Position numbers and translations under genes: made by a program. Positions 53,877-61,826 of a DNA stretch of 64,000 nucleotides are shown here, in pieces. Origin of the DNA: a bacterium (GTDB lineage: Bacteria > Actinomycetota > Acidimicrobiia > Spongiisociales > Spongiisociaceae). Position 1 is the first letter of the stretch, and each line of letters opens with the position of its first letter. The notes below the pieces were generated by a model. It saw nothing but the letters and a program-made list of their open reading frames with translations, had not been told where the DNA came from and did not search any database. Where the stretch lies: positions 6,383 through 70,382 of the forward strand of contig JAPPGV010000027.1 of assembly GCA_028821235.1 (NCBI GenBank), read 5' to 3'.

Positions 53877-56617
53877 AAGTCCACCATCACTTCCAGGAGG
53901 GTCGAAGCGTCTCTCACCGTCTCGAGTGTCCCGACCAGACGGATCGCCTCGTCAACCTTGCTGCGGTTACCGCCGCCTATCGAATCTAGCAACAGGGCCC
54001 GCCTGTCCGGGAGGTGGAGCGGGAGAATGGAGCGATCTCCTTCGAGGCTCTCGGTGTGGCCCGAAGCCGTGGTCACCGTGACCCGGGCGAACCATGGGTC
54101 CCTTCCCGGCTCGTACCGGAGAGCGACACCGTCCGCCGGCTCCGCGCCCTCCAGGGCCCCGTTGGCCCTGTGGTCCTCTTCGCGGGGACCGCCTGCCAAC
54201 ACCTTCGCAAGGGCGCGGCGCAGGGCTGCGGCTTGGGATACTTGGTGTTCTGAGCCTCGGAGGCGGGTTCGGGCGACGTGGTCCCAGCGTCTGCGGGTCT
54301 CGGGCAGCAGCACTTCCACCTCAACCGGCTCCCCGGCATCGCCGGCCAGTCTCGCGCCCAGCCGGGAGGTCAGCTCCACCGGGACAAGATGGTTGGGATC
54401 AAGGTCATGGCGGCTGACCACGGCCCGTTCCAGCCCGAACCTGGTCCCCAGTCCTGACAGCGACCGATCCAGATCTGTCGGAACTGTCCCGAGTGTCGAT
54501 CTGTACAACCCGAACTCTCCCTCGATCATGAGATCGGCCGCCGGGAATCCCGCCTCGGCGAGGATGGCGGCGTACACGCCGTTGCGTGCCAACTGCGCAT
54601 TGATGAGCGCCTCTTCCTCTACGCCCTCGATCAGTCCCATCGTCAGGTGGCAGGCCTGCCCGATGGCATCTGCCGTCCGCTCCTCGTCGAGCCCGAGCAG
54701 GCGGGCCGCTGTGCAGGCCACGGCCACGGGACCGAACACGCAGTCGGCCCGGCGGGCGGTCGCGGCGCCCCAAGCCCAGGTACCGGCCGACAGAGCGAGG
54801 CCGGCGTCGTACCCCACCGCGATCGCCACCAGGAGCTCCTTCCCTGTGATCGCGCGTTCCTCGGTGAGCGCCAGAGCAGCAGGAATGATCAACGCCCCCG
54901 GACGCATCCCTCCGGCCATGCTGTCCTGCCGACCCCTGGTCTGCATGCTCAGCGAGTTGGCGAACACCACGTCGAGCAGGCGGAGAGAAGGCAGCCGGCC
55001 TATGGCCGAGTAGTTGCCCGGTGGCCTGCCCGGGCGGGCGCCGGCGGGAGGCCGATCCGCCAATGCCAACCCGAGGTGGTGGACGAGCAGATCCTTGCCC
55101 CGCTCGATCACAGCCGGCGGGAAGTCCTCGTACCTGGCTCCGGTGACATAAGCGGCGATCCGCTGGGATGCGGTCGAGCCGGGTTCCCGGTCGAGCCCCG
55201 GAGATATCGCCGGGGAGGCAGCAGGCCGCTCGGCGAACCGGTCGAGCGCTGTCCACAGCTCGGAGGCATCGCGGGACTCCTCGAGCCGGTCGACCGAGGT
55301 GACGAAGCCCTCGATCGCGGATGGAGGGGCTGCCGGAAGGAGGTCGGCCAACCACTCCCGGTAGTCCATGGGCGGGGTAGGGGACGGGTCATGACCCTCC
55401 CGGACGTGCTCCTGGCCGTCGGTGGTTACAACCGTGAGGCGGGCCGAGCGCAGGGGTAGCCCCTCCACGAAGTCCATTGACGTCCGGGCGAGCAGGTCCA
55501 CGAAGCCCGCCGGCATGTCCTCGCGGTAACGGGCCGGGTTCAGACGGCCGTCCCACAACCAGGCGGCCACGAGGAATCGGGGAGACGCGTAGCGGGTGAT
55601 GTACAGGCTTTCATCGTCGTCCCGGTAGCGGCGGAAGTTCCGGTCGAAGTCCTCCTCGCGGGGCCGCCGTTCCTCGGGGAGGGCGAGCCGGATCGAGGCC
55701 ACGTCCTCCACGGTCACCCCCGTGCTGCGGACCAGGTCGTCCATCAGCTCCACGGGCACCACGTTGAAGCCACTGCACGCGTAACGCTTGCGGAACGCGT
55801 GCGTAAGCCCGTAGTCGCTCCCCAACGCGTCCATGGCCGCCACAACCTCGCCCGGAACGGCCCCGAGGTAGGTCTCGTACAGCCCGTACGGGCCATCCAG
55901 AACGCTCGGGGTGGAACGGTGTCCGTCCGCGGCCAGGAAGGTCGCCATGACGCCGCTCCGGGTCACATGGGGATACAGGATGCCGGCGAAGGGAGTTCCC
56001 TCGATGAGGCCGACTGCCCCGTTGGCGGCCAGCCCCAGCGCGTGGGCGGTTCTCTGCGGTCCGAGGCCCAGCAGACGGGACGCTACTGCTGCCACACCGA
56101 GCGGGCCCACCACGCAACCGGACCGGCGCGGGGTGCTCACCCCCCAGGTCCAGCCACCCCGTGCGGTGGCAACCAGGACGTCGTAGCCGGCTACCACCGC
56201 GGCCAGAAGGTCCCTGCCACTGACGGTCCGGGTCTCCGGTAGCGCCATGGCCGTGGGGAATACAAGCACCCCCGGATGGGTGCCACCGAGAGCCGCGTCG
56301 TCGAGCGCGTCCGCACCCATGAGGAGGGAGTTGGCGAAGACTGCCTCGAGCAGGCCGTACCGGCCGGGTGTTCCGAGAATGCGGTGCCGCCCTCCCTGAC
56401 CGGAAAGCCTGCGAGCCACAGCGCGGGCTCGCCGGGGACGCGGGTAGTCCACGGCAGCGAGGGCCAGACCGACGTGATGGACGAGGTGGTCCTTGGCCAG
56501 CCCGACGATCTCCGATGGGATCGTCTCGAACGCGAGGCCGGAGACGTGTTCTGCCAGCCGGTGGATCAGGGGAGCGCCGTCCTCTTCGGCCCGCGCATCG
56601 GCTGTCGGTATTGACAT
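53867..56617 (-). CDS. Tandem-fused MmgE/PrpD protein (two domains)
   Basis: 916 residues, twice the family's usual ~450. Domain 1 (about 15-455) and domain 2 (about 479-900) each open with the same helix pattern (DHLVHHVGLALA; DLLVHHLGLALA). Domain 1 keeps the conserved DD..GGTHPG segment with His114. Domain 2 reads QDSMAGGMRPG, so the His is Arg572. Domain 2 may be inactive or have a regulatory role. Operator 5 overlaps the start codon. A TATCGT element lies 7 nt upstream of the ATG, so the mRNA may be leaderless. Confidence 0.9.
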   Translation of the reverse strand: MSIPTADARAEEDGAPLIHRLAEHVSGLAFETIPSEIVGLAKDHLVHHVGLALAAVDYPRPRRARAVARRLSGQGGRHRILGTPGRYGLLEAVFANSLLMGADALDDAALGGTHPGVLVFPTAMALPETRTVSGRDLLAAVVAGYDVLVATARGGWTWGVSTPRRSGCVVGPLGVAAVASRLLGLGPQRTAHALGLAANGAVGLIEGTPFAGILYPHVTRSGVMATFLAADGHRSTPSVLDGPYGLYETYLGAVPGEVVAAMDALGSDYGLTHAFRKRYACSGFNVVPVELMDDLVRSTGVTVEDVASIRLALPEERRPREEDFDRNFRRYRDDDESLYITRYASPRFLVAAWLWDGRLNPARYREDMPAGFVDLLARTSMDFVEGLPLRSARLTVVTTDGQEHVREGHDPSPTPPMDYREWLADLLPAAPPSAIEGFVTSVDRLEESRDASELWTALDRFAERPAASPAISPGLDREPGSTASQRIAAYVTGARYEDFPPAVIERGKDLLVHHLGLALADRPPAGARPGRPPGNYSAIGRLPSLRLLDVVFANSLSMQTRGRQDSMAGGMRPGALIIPAALALTEERAITGKELLVAIAVGYDAGLALSAGTWAWGAATARRADCVFGPVAVACTAARLLGLDEERTADAIGQACHLTMGLIEGVEEEALINAQLARNGVYAAILAEAGFPAADLMIEGEFGLYRSTLGTVPTDLDRSLSGLGTRFGLERAVVSRHDLDPNHLVPVELTSRLGARLAGDAGEPVEVEVLLPETRRRWDHVARTRLRGSEHQVSQAAALRRALAKVLAGGPREEDHRANGALEGAEPADGVALRYEPGRDPWFARVTVTTASGHTESLEGDRSILPLHLPDRRALLLDSIGGGNRSKVDEAIRLVGTLETVRDASTLLEVMVDLCG

Positions 56618-56631
56618 CGGACTACGATATC
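56613..56631. promoter_or_regulatory. Regulon operator 5, overlapping a start codon
   Basis: GACATCG-GACTA-CGATATC. The left half includes the ATG (minus strand, 56615-56617) of the fused MmgE/PrpD gene. The plus-strand MmgE/PrpD gene starts 38 bp away at 56669, and a plus-strand TTGACA (56611-56616) could be its -35 element. The site thus could control both directions. Confidence 0.75.
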
Positions 56632-56668
56632 GGTTACCGAGATCAGGATCAAGGGAGACCGAACCCGC

Positions 56669-58015
56669 ATGACCGACAGCGGCCCGTCGATCAGCGAGCG
56701 GTTGGCTCGCTACATCCGTTCGCTTCGTTTCGAGGACCTGCCAACCGAGATCGTGGAGCGCGTCAAGGATCACCTCGTCCATCACGTCGCCTTAGGGATC
56801 GAGGGCCGCAACAGCGAGTACGGAGGGTACGCACGGAAGACCGCGGCGCGGTTGAGCGAGGCCGGTGGGCGCTTCTCCGCCATCGGCGAGAAACCCTCTC
56901 TCGGGCTGCTCGATGCCGTGTTCGTCAACTGCCTGTACATGCACCAGAGCGGGCAGGACGACTCGGAGTCGGGTGGCACCCATCCCGGCGTGCTCATATA
57001 CCCCACAGCCCTCAACCTGGCGCAGGACCGCACCGTGAGCGGCAGGGAACTCCTCACGGCCTGCGCCATCGGCTACGACGTGGCGGTGGTCCTCAGCGCG
57101 GGGACCTGGGCCTGGACCGCTCCCGCGCCGCGGAGACCCAATGCGATCTTCGGGCCGGTTGCGGTGGCCGCCACCTCCGCCCGGCTGCTGGGCCTCTCCG
57201 AGCCACGAACGGTCAATGCCCTGGGCCTAGCCTGCCACGGCGCGCTGGGCCTGATCGAAGGCACCCGGTTCATCTGGGTGGTGTACCCGTGGGAGTGCCA
57301 GGCCGGGGTGTTCGCAGCAGTACTGGCCGAGTCGGGTTTCCCGGCCGCGCCGAGCATGATCGAAGGAGACTTCGGCCTCTACCAGACCCTCCTCCAGGAG
57401 ATTCCGGCCGAGATCGACGAGAACCTCGCCACCCTGGGATCCCGTTTCCGCATCACAGAAGCCCGGGTCAAGCAATACCGGGCCAGCAACCTGAACGCCG
57501 GCATCCTCGACACCACCAAGCAGGCGTGTGAGGCGATGGACTTGAGGCCGGAGCGTGTCGAGTCGGTCCTGATCGAGCTACCCGAGAGCAGGCGCCTGCG
57601 AGAGAAGCGCATGGAGGAGAACTTCTCCAAGTACACGGATATCGTCTCGCGGATCGGATCCCTGCGCTTCCTAATGGCCCGGCTGATCCGGGACCGCGAA
57701 CTGGACCACCGCGTCTACCTCGACCCCATCTCGGATGACTTGCAGTCCCTGCTCGATTCGATCACCCTGAGCTTCGTCGACGAGGCGGTCCCCAAGTACT
57801 ACGCCCGGGTCACCATACGGACCACCTCCGGCGGGGTCGAGATATTCGAGCACGGCCGCCACGGCGTGCGGTATCCGAAGGTGGACCGGGAGGCATGGAT
57901 GTCGAAGTGCCTGGGCGACGATCCACCGATCGACGTCGAGCGCTTCCTCCGGCTTGTCGACCGACTGGAGACCCTGCCCGATGCGTCCGTCCTGCTCGAC
58001 GCCCTCGAGCACTGA
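56669..58015 (+). CDS. MmgE/PrpD-family protein
   Basis: 448 residues. RLARYIRSLRFEDLPTEIVERVKDHLVHHVALGI closely parallels the openings of both domains of the divergent fused protein. The conserved segment QDDSESGGTHPGVLIYPTAL (His105) is intact, as is FGPVAVAATSARLLGL. It may be a racemase, dehydratase, decarboxylase or epimerase of a carboxylic acid. It is divergent from the fused paralogue over operator 5 and first in a plus-strand unit with a membrane protein, Asp/Glu racemase-like protein and two CHR proteins. Confidence 0.92.
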   Translation: MTDSGPSISERLARYIRSLRFEDLPTEIVERVKDHLVHHVALGIEGRNSEYGGYARKTAARLSEAGGRFSAIGEKPSLGLLDAVFVNCLYMHQSGQDDSESGGTHPGVLIYPTALNLAQDRTVSGRELLTACAIGYDVAVVLSAGTWAWTAPAPRRPNAIFGPVAVAATSARLLGLSEPRTVNALGLACHGALGLIEGTRFIWVVYPWECQAGVFAAVLAESGFPAAPSMIEGDFGLYQTLLQEIPAEIDENLATLGSRFRITEARVKQYRASNLNAGILDTTKQACEAMDLRPERVESVLIELPESRRLREKRMEENFSKYTDIVSRIGSLRFLMARLIRDRELDHRVYLDPISDDLQSLLDSITLSFVDEAVPKYYARVTIRTTSGGVEIFEHGRHGVRYPKVDREAWMSKCLGDDPPIDVERFLRLVDRLETLPDASVLLDALEH

Positions 58016-58079
58016 TCAGGCGGAGCACCGGCGTGGGATGGTCCGCTTGACTCGAACGGAGATCTGAAAGGAGTACCGG

Positions 58080-58505
58080 ATGGATCGACCGGAACTGTTC
58101 ATCGTTCACTGGCTTCACGTGTTCCTGGCCATCTACTGGTTCGGGGCGATCCTGTTCTCGCGCGTGAGCCTCTTTCCTGCGCTGCGCAGGCTGGGGCCCG
58201 AGTCCCTCGAGGAGGTACGCGGCGCCATGAAGGCGGGACACGGCACCAAGATCACCTACACCGCAGCGATCGGAACGGTCACACTCGGATGGATCCGGGG
58301 ATTCATCGACGGAGCGCTGGACGATCTGGGGAGCCTCTACGGGCAGCTCTACCTCACGGCGGGAATCCTCGGCATCCTGATGGTGGTCTACCTGGTCGGC
58401 CCTCTCTACGACAGGCCGGTCCTGAACATCATGTACGTCTGGGCCTTCCCGGTCATGTTCACCATGATGGTCATGATGAGGTTCGCCGGACTCTTCGGAT
58501 GGTGA
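58080..58505 (+). CDS. Four-helix membrane protein (CopD/DUF2269-like)
   Basis: 141 residues with about four membrane segments (8-28, 58-76, 84-104, 112-135). The first helix has His10 and His13 in FIVHWLHVFLAIYWFGAILFSR, which resembles CopD/HemJ-type or DUF2269 membrane proteins, some of which bind haem or copper. The AAAGGAG ribosome site is clear. It follows the MmgE/PrpD gene by 64 bp. I cannot give a function; the family call is tentative. Confidence 0.7.
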   Translation: MDRPELFIVHWLHVFLAIYWFGAILFSRVSLFPALRRLGPESLEEVRGAMKAGHGTKITYTAAIGTVTLGWIRGFIDGALDDLGSLYGQLYLTAGILGILMVVYLVGPLYDRPVLNIMYVWAFPVMFTMMVMMRFAGLFGW

Positions 58506-58518
58506 CCGGCGCTTCCCG

Positions 58519-59280
58519 GTGATGACGACGCATGCCCGGCAGGACTCGACGACCATGACGCAAGGCGGAAGGACCGTCTACGGTCTGGCGCTCGGCGTCA
58601 TCATGCTCGACACCAAGTTCCCCCGGCTCCGGGGCGACGTCGGGAACGCCCGGACCTGGCCCTTCCCCGTCTCCTACCGGATCGTCGAGGGCGCCCTCCC
58701 CGAGCGGATGGCCCAGGCCGATCCCGACCCCGACCTGCTCTCTCCCTTCGTCGAAGCGGCTCGGGCGCTGGAAGCGGAGGGCGCGCGGGCGATATGCACC
58801 AGTTGCGGGTTTCTGGCCGTGAACCAGCCCGAACTTGCCGCCGCGGTGGAAATACCGGTTTTCTCGTCCCCGCTCCTCCAGGTTCCGATGGCGGCCACCG
58901 CCGCGGGAGGCAGGAAGGTCGTGATCCTGACGGCCCGGACCGTGTTAACCGAAGCGCATTACCGGGGCGCCGGCTGGTCATCGGAGGACGTGGCGGTGGT
59001 GCAGATGGCGCCGCCCGAGGACAGCCACTTCTATGCCACCTTCGTGGGCAACTCCCCCGAGGCGGACATCGATCTTCTCGAGCGGGACGTGGCCGACCTG
59101 GCCCGGAGGGTCGTAGCGGAACATCCGGACGCCGGCGCCATCGTCATGGAGTGCGCCAACTTCCCGCCCTTCGGCCAGATGGTGAGAGCGATCACGGGAC
59201 TGCCGGTCTTCGACCTGTACACGATGGGAATGCACGCCTACCTGGTCGGGTCCGGGATCGGCTTCCCGCGCCATCTTTGA
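58519..59280 (+). CDS. Asp/Glu/hydantoin racemase-family protein
   Basis: 253 residues (ATG 58519; later ATGs possible, the conserved part begins near RTVYGLALGVIML). Both catalytic Cys of the family are visible: CTSCGFLAVNQ near residue 95 and VMECANFPPF near residue 213. Members racemise aspartate, glutamate or hydantoins, or isomerise maleate. Next to a DadA-like oxidase and a hydantoinase-like enzyme, an amino-acid or hydantoin racemase role is attractive, but this is an inference. It is 13 bp after the membrane protein gene. Confidence 0.85.
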   Translation: MMTTHARQDSTTMTQGGRTVYGLALGVIMLDTKFPRLRGDVGNARTWPFPVSYRIVEGALPERMAQADPDPDLLSPFVEAARALEAEGARAICTSCGFLAVNQPELAAAVEIPVFSSPLLQVPMAATAAGGRKVVILTARTVLTEAHYRGAGWSSEDVAVVQMAPPEDSHFYATFVGNSPEADIDLLERDVADLARRVVAEHPDAGAIVMECANFPPFGQMVRAITGLPVFDLYTMGMHAYLVGSGIGFPRHL

Positions 59281-59284
59281 CCCG

Positions 59285-59884
59285 GTGAACACACCCACCG
59301 AGAGACCGGACGGACCCGCGCCGCTACGTCTCGGCATCGGCGCCATCGGCGTGATCTTCTTCCGGATGGGGCTGGTGGCGTTCGGAGGGCTCCTTCTGCT
59401 GCTCGTGCTGATCGAACGCGAACTGGTGGACAGACGGCCCGCGCTTACCAAGCGGCAGATCACCGAGGCCGTGACCTACACCCGCTTGCTCCCGGGCTCC
59501 GGGGGCCCTCTCGTGGTCTCCTACCTCGGCTACGTGCTGCGGGGAGTGGGCGGATCGGGCGTCGCCACCCTGATGTACCTCCTCCCCGGGATACTCGTGA
59601 TGACCGGGCTGGCAGTGGGCTTCGTAGCGCTCTCCACCCTTCCGCTGCTGGCCCCTGCCATCGAGGGCCTCCTGGCAGCCGTGGTGGGCATCCAGTCGGT
59701 GTATCTCTACCGCTTCGCCCGGAAGGCGATTGTCGATGCGGTCACCGCCACCATCCTCGTGGCGGGACTGGGAGCGACGTTCCTCCTGGGTGTCAGCGCG
59801 CCCCTCATCGTGCTGCTGGCCGGGGTGGTGGGGGTGTTCCTGTTCACGAAGAGGCTCGGATCCGAGGCTGCGGATGCCGGCTGA
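59285..59884 (+). CDS. Chromate-transporter-family half protein (N-terminal CHR domain)
   Basis: 199 residues from a GTG, about six membrane segments. The CHR signature is FRMGLVAFGGLLLLLVLIERELV followed by TRLLPGSGGPLVVSYLGYVLRG. Single-domain CHR proteins are normally encoded in pairs that form one transporter; the partner is the next gene (11-nt overlap). The known substrate is chromate/sulfate, but in a catabolic regulon another anion may be carried. It follows the racemase-family gene by 4 bp. Confidence 0.88.
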   Translation: MNTPTERPDGPAPLRLGIGAIGVIFFRMGLVAFGGLLLLLVLIERELVDRRPALTKRQITEAVTYTRLLPGSGGPLVVSYLGYVLRGVGGSGVATLMYLLPGILVMTGLAVGFVALSTLPLLAPAIEGLLAAVVGIQSVYLYRFARKAIVDAVTATILVAGLGATFLLGVSAPLIVLLAGVVGVFLFTKRLGSEAADAG

Positions 59885-60437
59885 ACTCTTCGACCTGTTC
59901 TGGCAGTTCATGCTGTTCAGCCTCCTCGCCTTCGGAGGAGGGGGGACGGTGCTGGGGCTGGTCGATCGGGTAGCCGTGGCGGACAAGGGATGGATCACGC
60001 CGGCCGAGTTCTCGGCGGCCGTCGGCTTCACCTTCATCACGCCGGGGCCGATCCTGGTGCTGGCGCCCTTCGTCGGCTACCTGGTGGCGGGTGCGGCAGG
60101 AGCGGTGGTGGCCACCCTGGGCGTGTTCCTGGCCCCTTGGGCACTGGCGATGGGATCGGCCCACCGGCTACGCCGCTACCTCCAGCATCCCCGCCTCAGG
60201 GCCTTCGGCAAGGGCGCCGGGCCGGCCATCGTCGGCCTCTTCAGCCTGGCCGTGCTCACCATCGCCAGGTCCAGCCTCTCCAACCTGGCGCTGGTTGCGG
60301 TGGCGCTGATCGCAGGCACGCTGATGGCCCGAACGAAACTTCACCCGGTAGTCATCCTTGCCGGAGGGGCGTTGACGGGCCTGGTGCTGGGTATCCCCGC
60401 CCTCGAGGGCGCGCTACCCGAGATCCGGATCCCGTAA
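59874..60437 (+). CDS. Chromate-transporter-family half protein (C-terminal CHR domain)
   Basis: 187 residues, start ATG 59874, overlapping the first half by 11 nt. LFDLFWQFMLFSLLAFGGGGTVLGLVDRVAVADKGWITPAEFSAAVGFTFITPGPILVLAPFVGYLVAG is a very typical CHR domain with the TPGP motif. With the previous protein it makes a split ChrA-type transporter. It is the last gene of the plus-strand unit from 56669, convergent with the DadA-like gene. Confidence 0.92.
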   Translation: MPAELFDLFWQFMLFSLLAFGGGGTVLGLVDRVAVADKGWITPAEFSAAVGFTFITPGPILVLAPFVGYLVAGAAGAVVATLGVFLAPWALAMGSAHRLRRYLQHPRLRAFGKGAGPAIVGLFSLAVLTIARSSLSNLALVAVALIAGTLMARTKLHPVVILAGGALTGLVLGIPALEGALPEIRIP

Positions 60438-60476
60438 CCGGATCCGGCCCCCTTATACCGGGCGGGCAGCGGAGTC

Positions 60477-61742
60477 CTACCCCCGTTTGAGGAGGCGGAA
60501 GCGGGTAGGCCGGAAGGGTGCTGGATCCAGGGAGGGGTCCTCGTTCGAGACCATCTGCCCGATGATCTCGCCGGTGATGGCGGCGAGGGTGAACCCGATG
60601 TGGCCGTGGCCGTAGGCAAGGTAGACATTGGTGTGGCGGGGCGCCCGGCCGATGACCGGAAGGGAGTCGGGGTGCGACGGCCGGTAGCTCATCCAACTCT
60701 CCGCCCCGTGGGTCCGCAACTCGGGGAACACCAGCCTGGTGGCGTCGACGAGGCGGTCCGCCCGCCGGAAGTCGGGCGGCGCTTCCAGGCCGGCCAACTC
60801 GTCCGTCCCGGCCAGGCGGAGGCCGCCGGGAAGTGGGGTCATGGCGAAGTGGTGGTCCATCGAGACGATGGGAAAGGGGAGGTCCACACCCGGATCAGGC
60901 AGGTCGACCCCGTAGCCGCGCTCGGTGTCCAGGGGAGTGGTGAAACCGAGCATCCTGGTGAGGTGCTTGGACCAGGCGCCCGCCGCGATCACTACCACGT
61001 CAGCCGCGACCTCCCCGCCGGTCGTCTCCACGACGGTGACCTGATCGTCCGACCGCACGAACCCGGTCGCCTCAGCGGACAGGCGACGACCGCCTTCCGA
61101 GACCATGAGCTCGGTCAAGGCCGCACAGAGCAGCCGGGGGTCGGCCCAAGGGCCTCTGGGAATGTAGACACCGTGCCGGAAGCGGCCCTCCAAGATCGGG
61201 GCCAACCCGGCGACCCCCGCCGCATCCAGGATCCTCATGTCGATGCCCCGCCTCCGCCTGGTCTCGATCGCGAAGGCCGCCTTGGCGAACACTGCGTCGG
61301 TGCCGTAACCCAGCAGGTGCCCTCCGTCAATCACAACCCCTCCGGAAGCGCCGGCCGGCAGCACCTCCTCCCAGGCTCGGAGCGCCTGCTTGACCAGCCC
61401 GGCGATCGCGACCGAAGCCCGCTCGACCTGAGCCGGCCGTCCGGACGCGATGAAGCGCAACAGCCAGGGCAGCATCCGCGGCAGATAGCGCCACCGAATG
61501 GCCAGGGGTGAGTGGGGATCGGTCAACATCGTGGGCACCGAGCGGATGACCCCCGGAGTGGAGGTGGGAAGGCAGTTCCCGACCGAGAACAGCCCGGCGT
61601 TGTGACCCGATGCGCCGTTGCCGGGGGCACCGCGGTCCACGACCGTCACCTCGTAGCCACGCCGGAGCAGGTGCATCGCGCAGCAGAGGCCGACGGTTCC
61701 TCCGCCTACCACGACAGCGCGCGCCTCATGCGCGTACGACAC
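60477..61742 (-). CDS. DadA-like FAD amino-acid dehydrogenase/oxidase
   Basis: 421 residues from GTG 61742, with GGAGG 7 nt upstream. N-terminal AVVVGGGTVGLCCAMHLLRRGYEVTVVDRG binds FAD. VVIAAGAWSKHLTRMLG and the C-terminal GHIGFTLAAITGEIIGQMVS fit the glycine/D-amino-acid oxidase (DAO/DadA) family. It oxidises a D-amino acid, sarcosine- or imino-type secondary amine to the 2-oxoacid and releases amine. Operator 6 lies 13 bp upstream of the start, right at its ribosome site. It is divergent from a CCG iron-sulfur protein that may accept its electrons. Confidence 0.92.
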   Translation of the reverse strand: MSYAHEARAVVVGGGTVGLCCAMHLLRRGYEVTVVDRGAPGNGASGHNAGLFSVGNCLPTSTPGVIRSVPTMLTDPHSPLAIRWRYLPRMLPWLLRFIASGRPAQVERASVAIAGLVKQALRAWEEVLPAGASGGVVIDGGHLLGYGTDAVFAKAAFAIETRRRRGIDMRILDAAGVAGLAPILEGRFRHGVYIPRGPWADPRLLCAALTELMVSEGGRRLSAEATGFVRSDDQVTVVETTGGEVAADVVVIAAGAWSKHLTRMLGFTTPLDTERGYGVDLPDPGVDLPFPIVSMDHHFAMTPLPGGLRLAGTDELAGLEAPPDFRRADRLVDATRLVFPELRTHGAESWMSYRPSHPDSLPVIGRAPRHTNVYLAYGHGHIGFTLAAITGEIIGQMVSNEDPSLDPAPFRPTRFRLLKRG

Positions 61743-61754
61743 CTTCAGACCTCC

Positions 61755-61773
61755 GATATTGGGATGCGATATC
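61755..61773. promoter_or_regulatory. Regulon operator 6
   Basis: GATATTG-GGATG-CGATATC, 6 of 7 half-site match, 5-bp spacer, between divergent DadA-like (start 61742) and CCG-protein (start 61827) genes. A TATCGC element on the minus strand overlaps it and could be the -10 for the DadA-like gene. Confidence 0.75.
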
Positions 61774-61826
61774 GAACTTCGAGCATTATGGTACGCCGGA
61801 CCAGGAGGAGCCAGAGCGGAGGGTCT

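Noticed and set aside
52785-55013. 742-residue open frame on the plus strand
   Set aside because: It lies antisense to the octopine-dehydrogenase-family and fused MmgE/PrpD genes; low-complexity composition and no motif, so a shadow.
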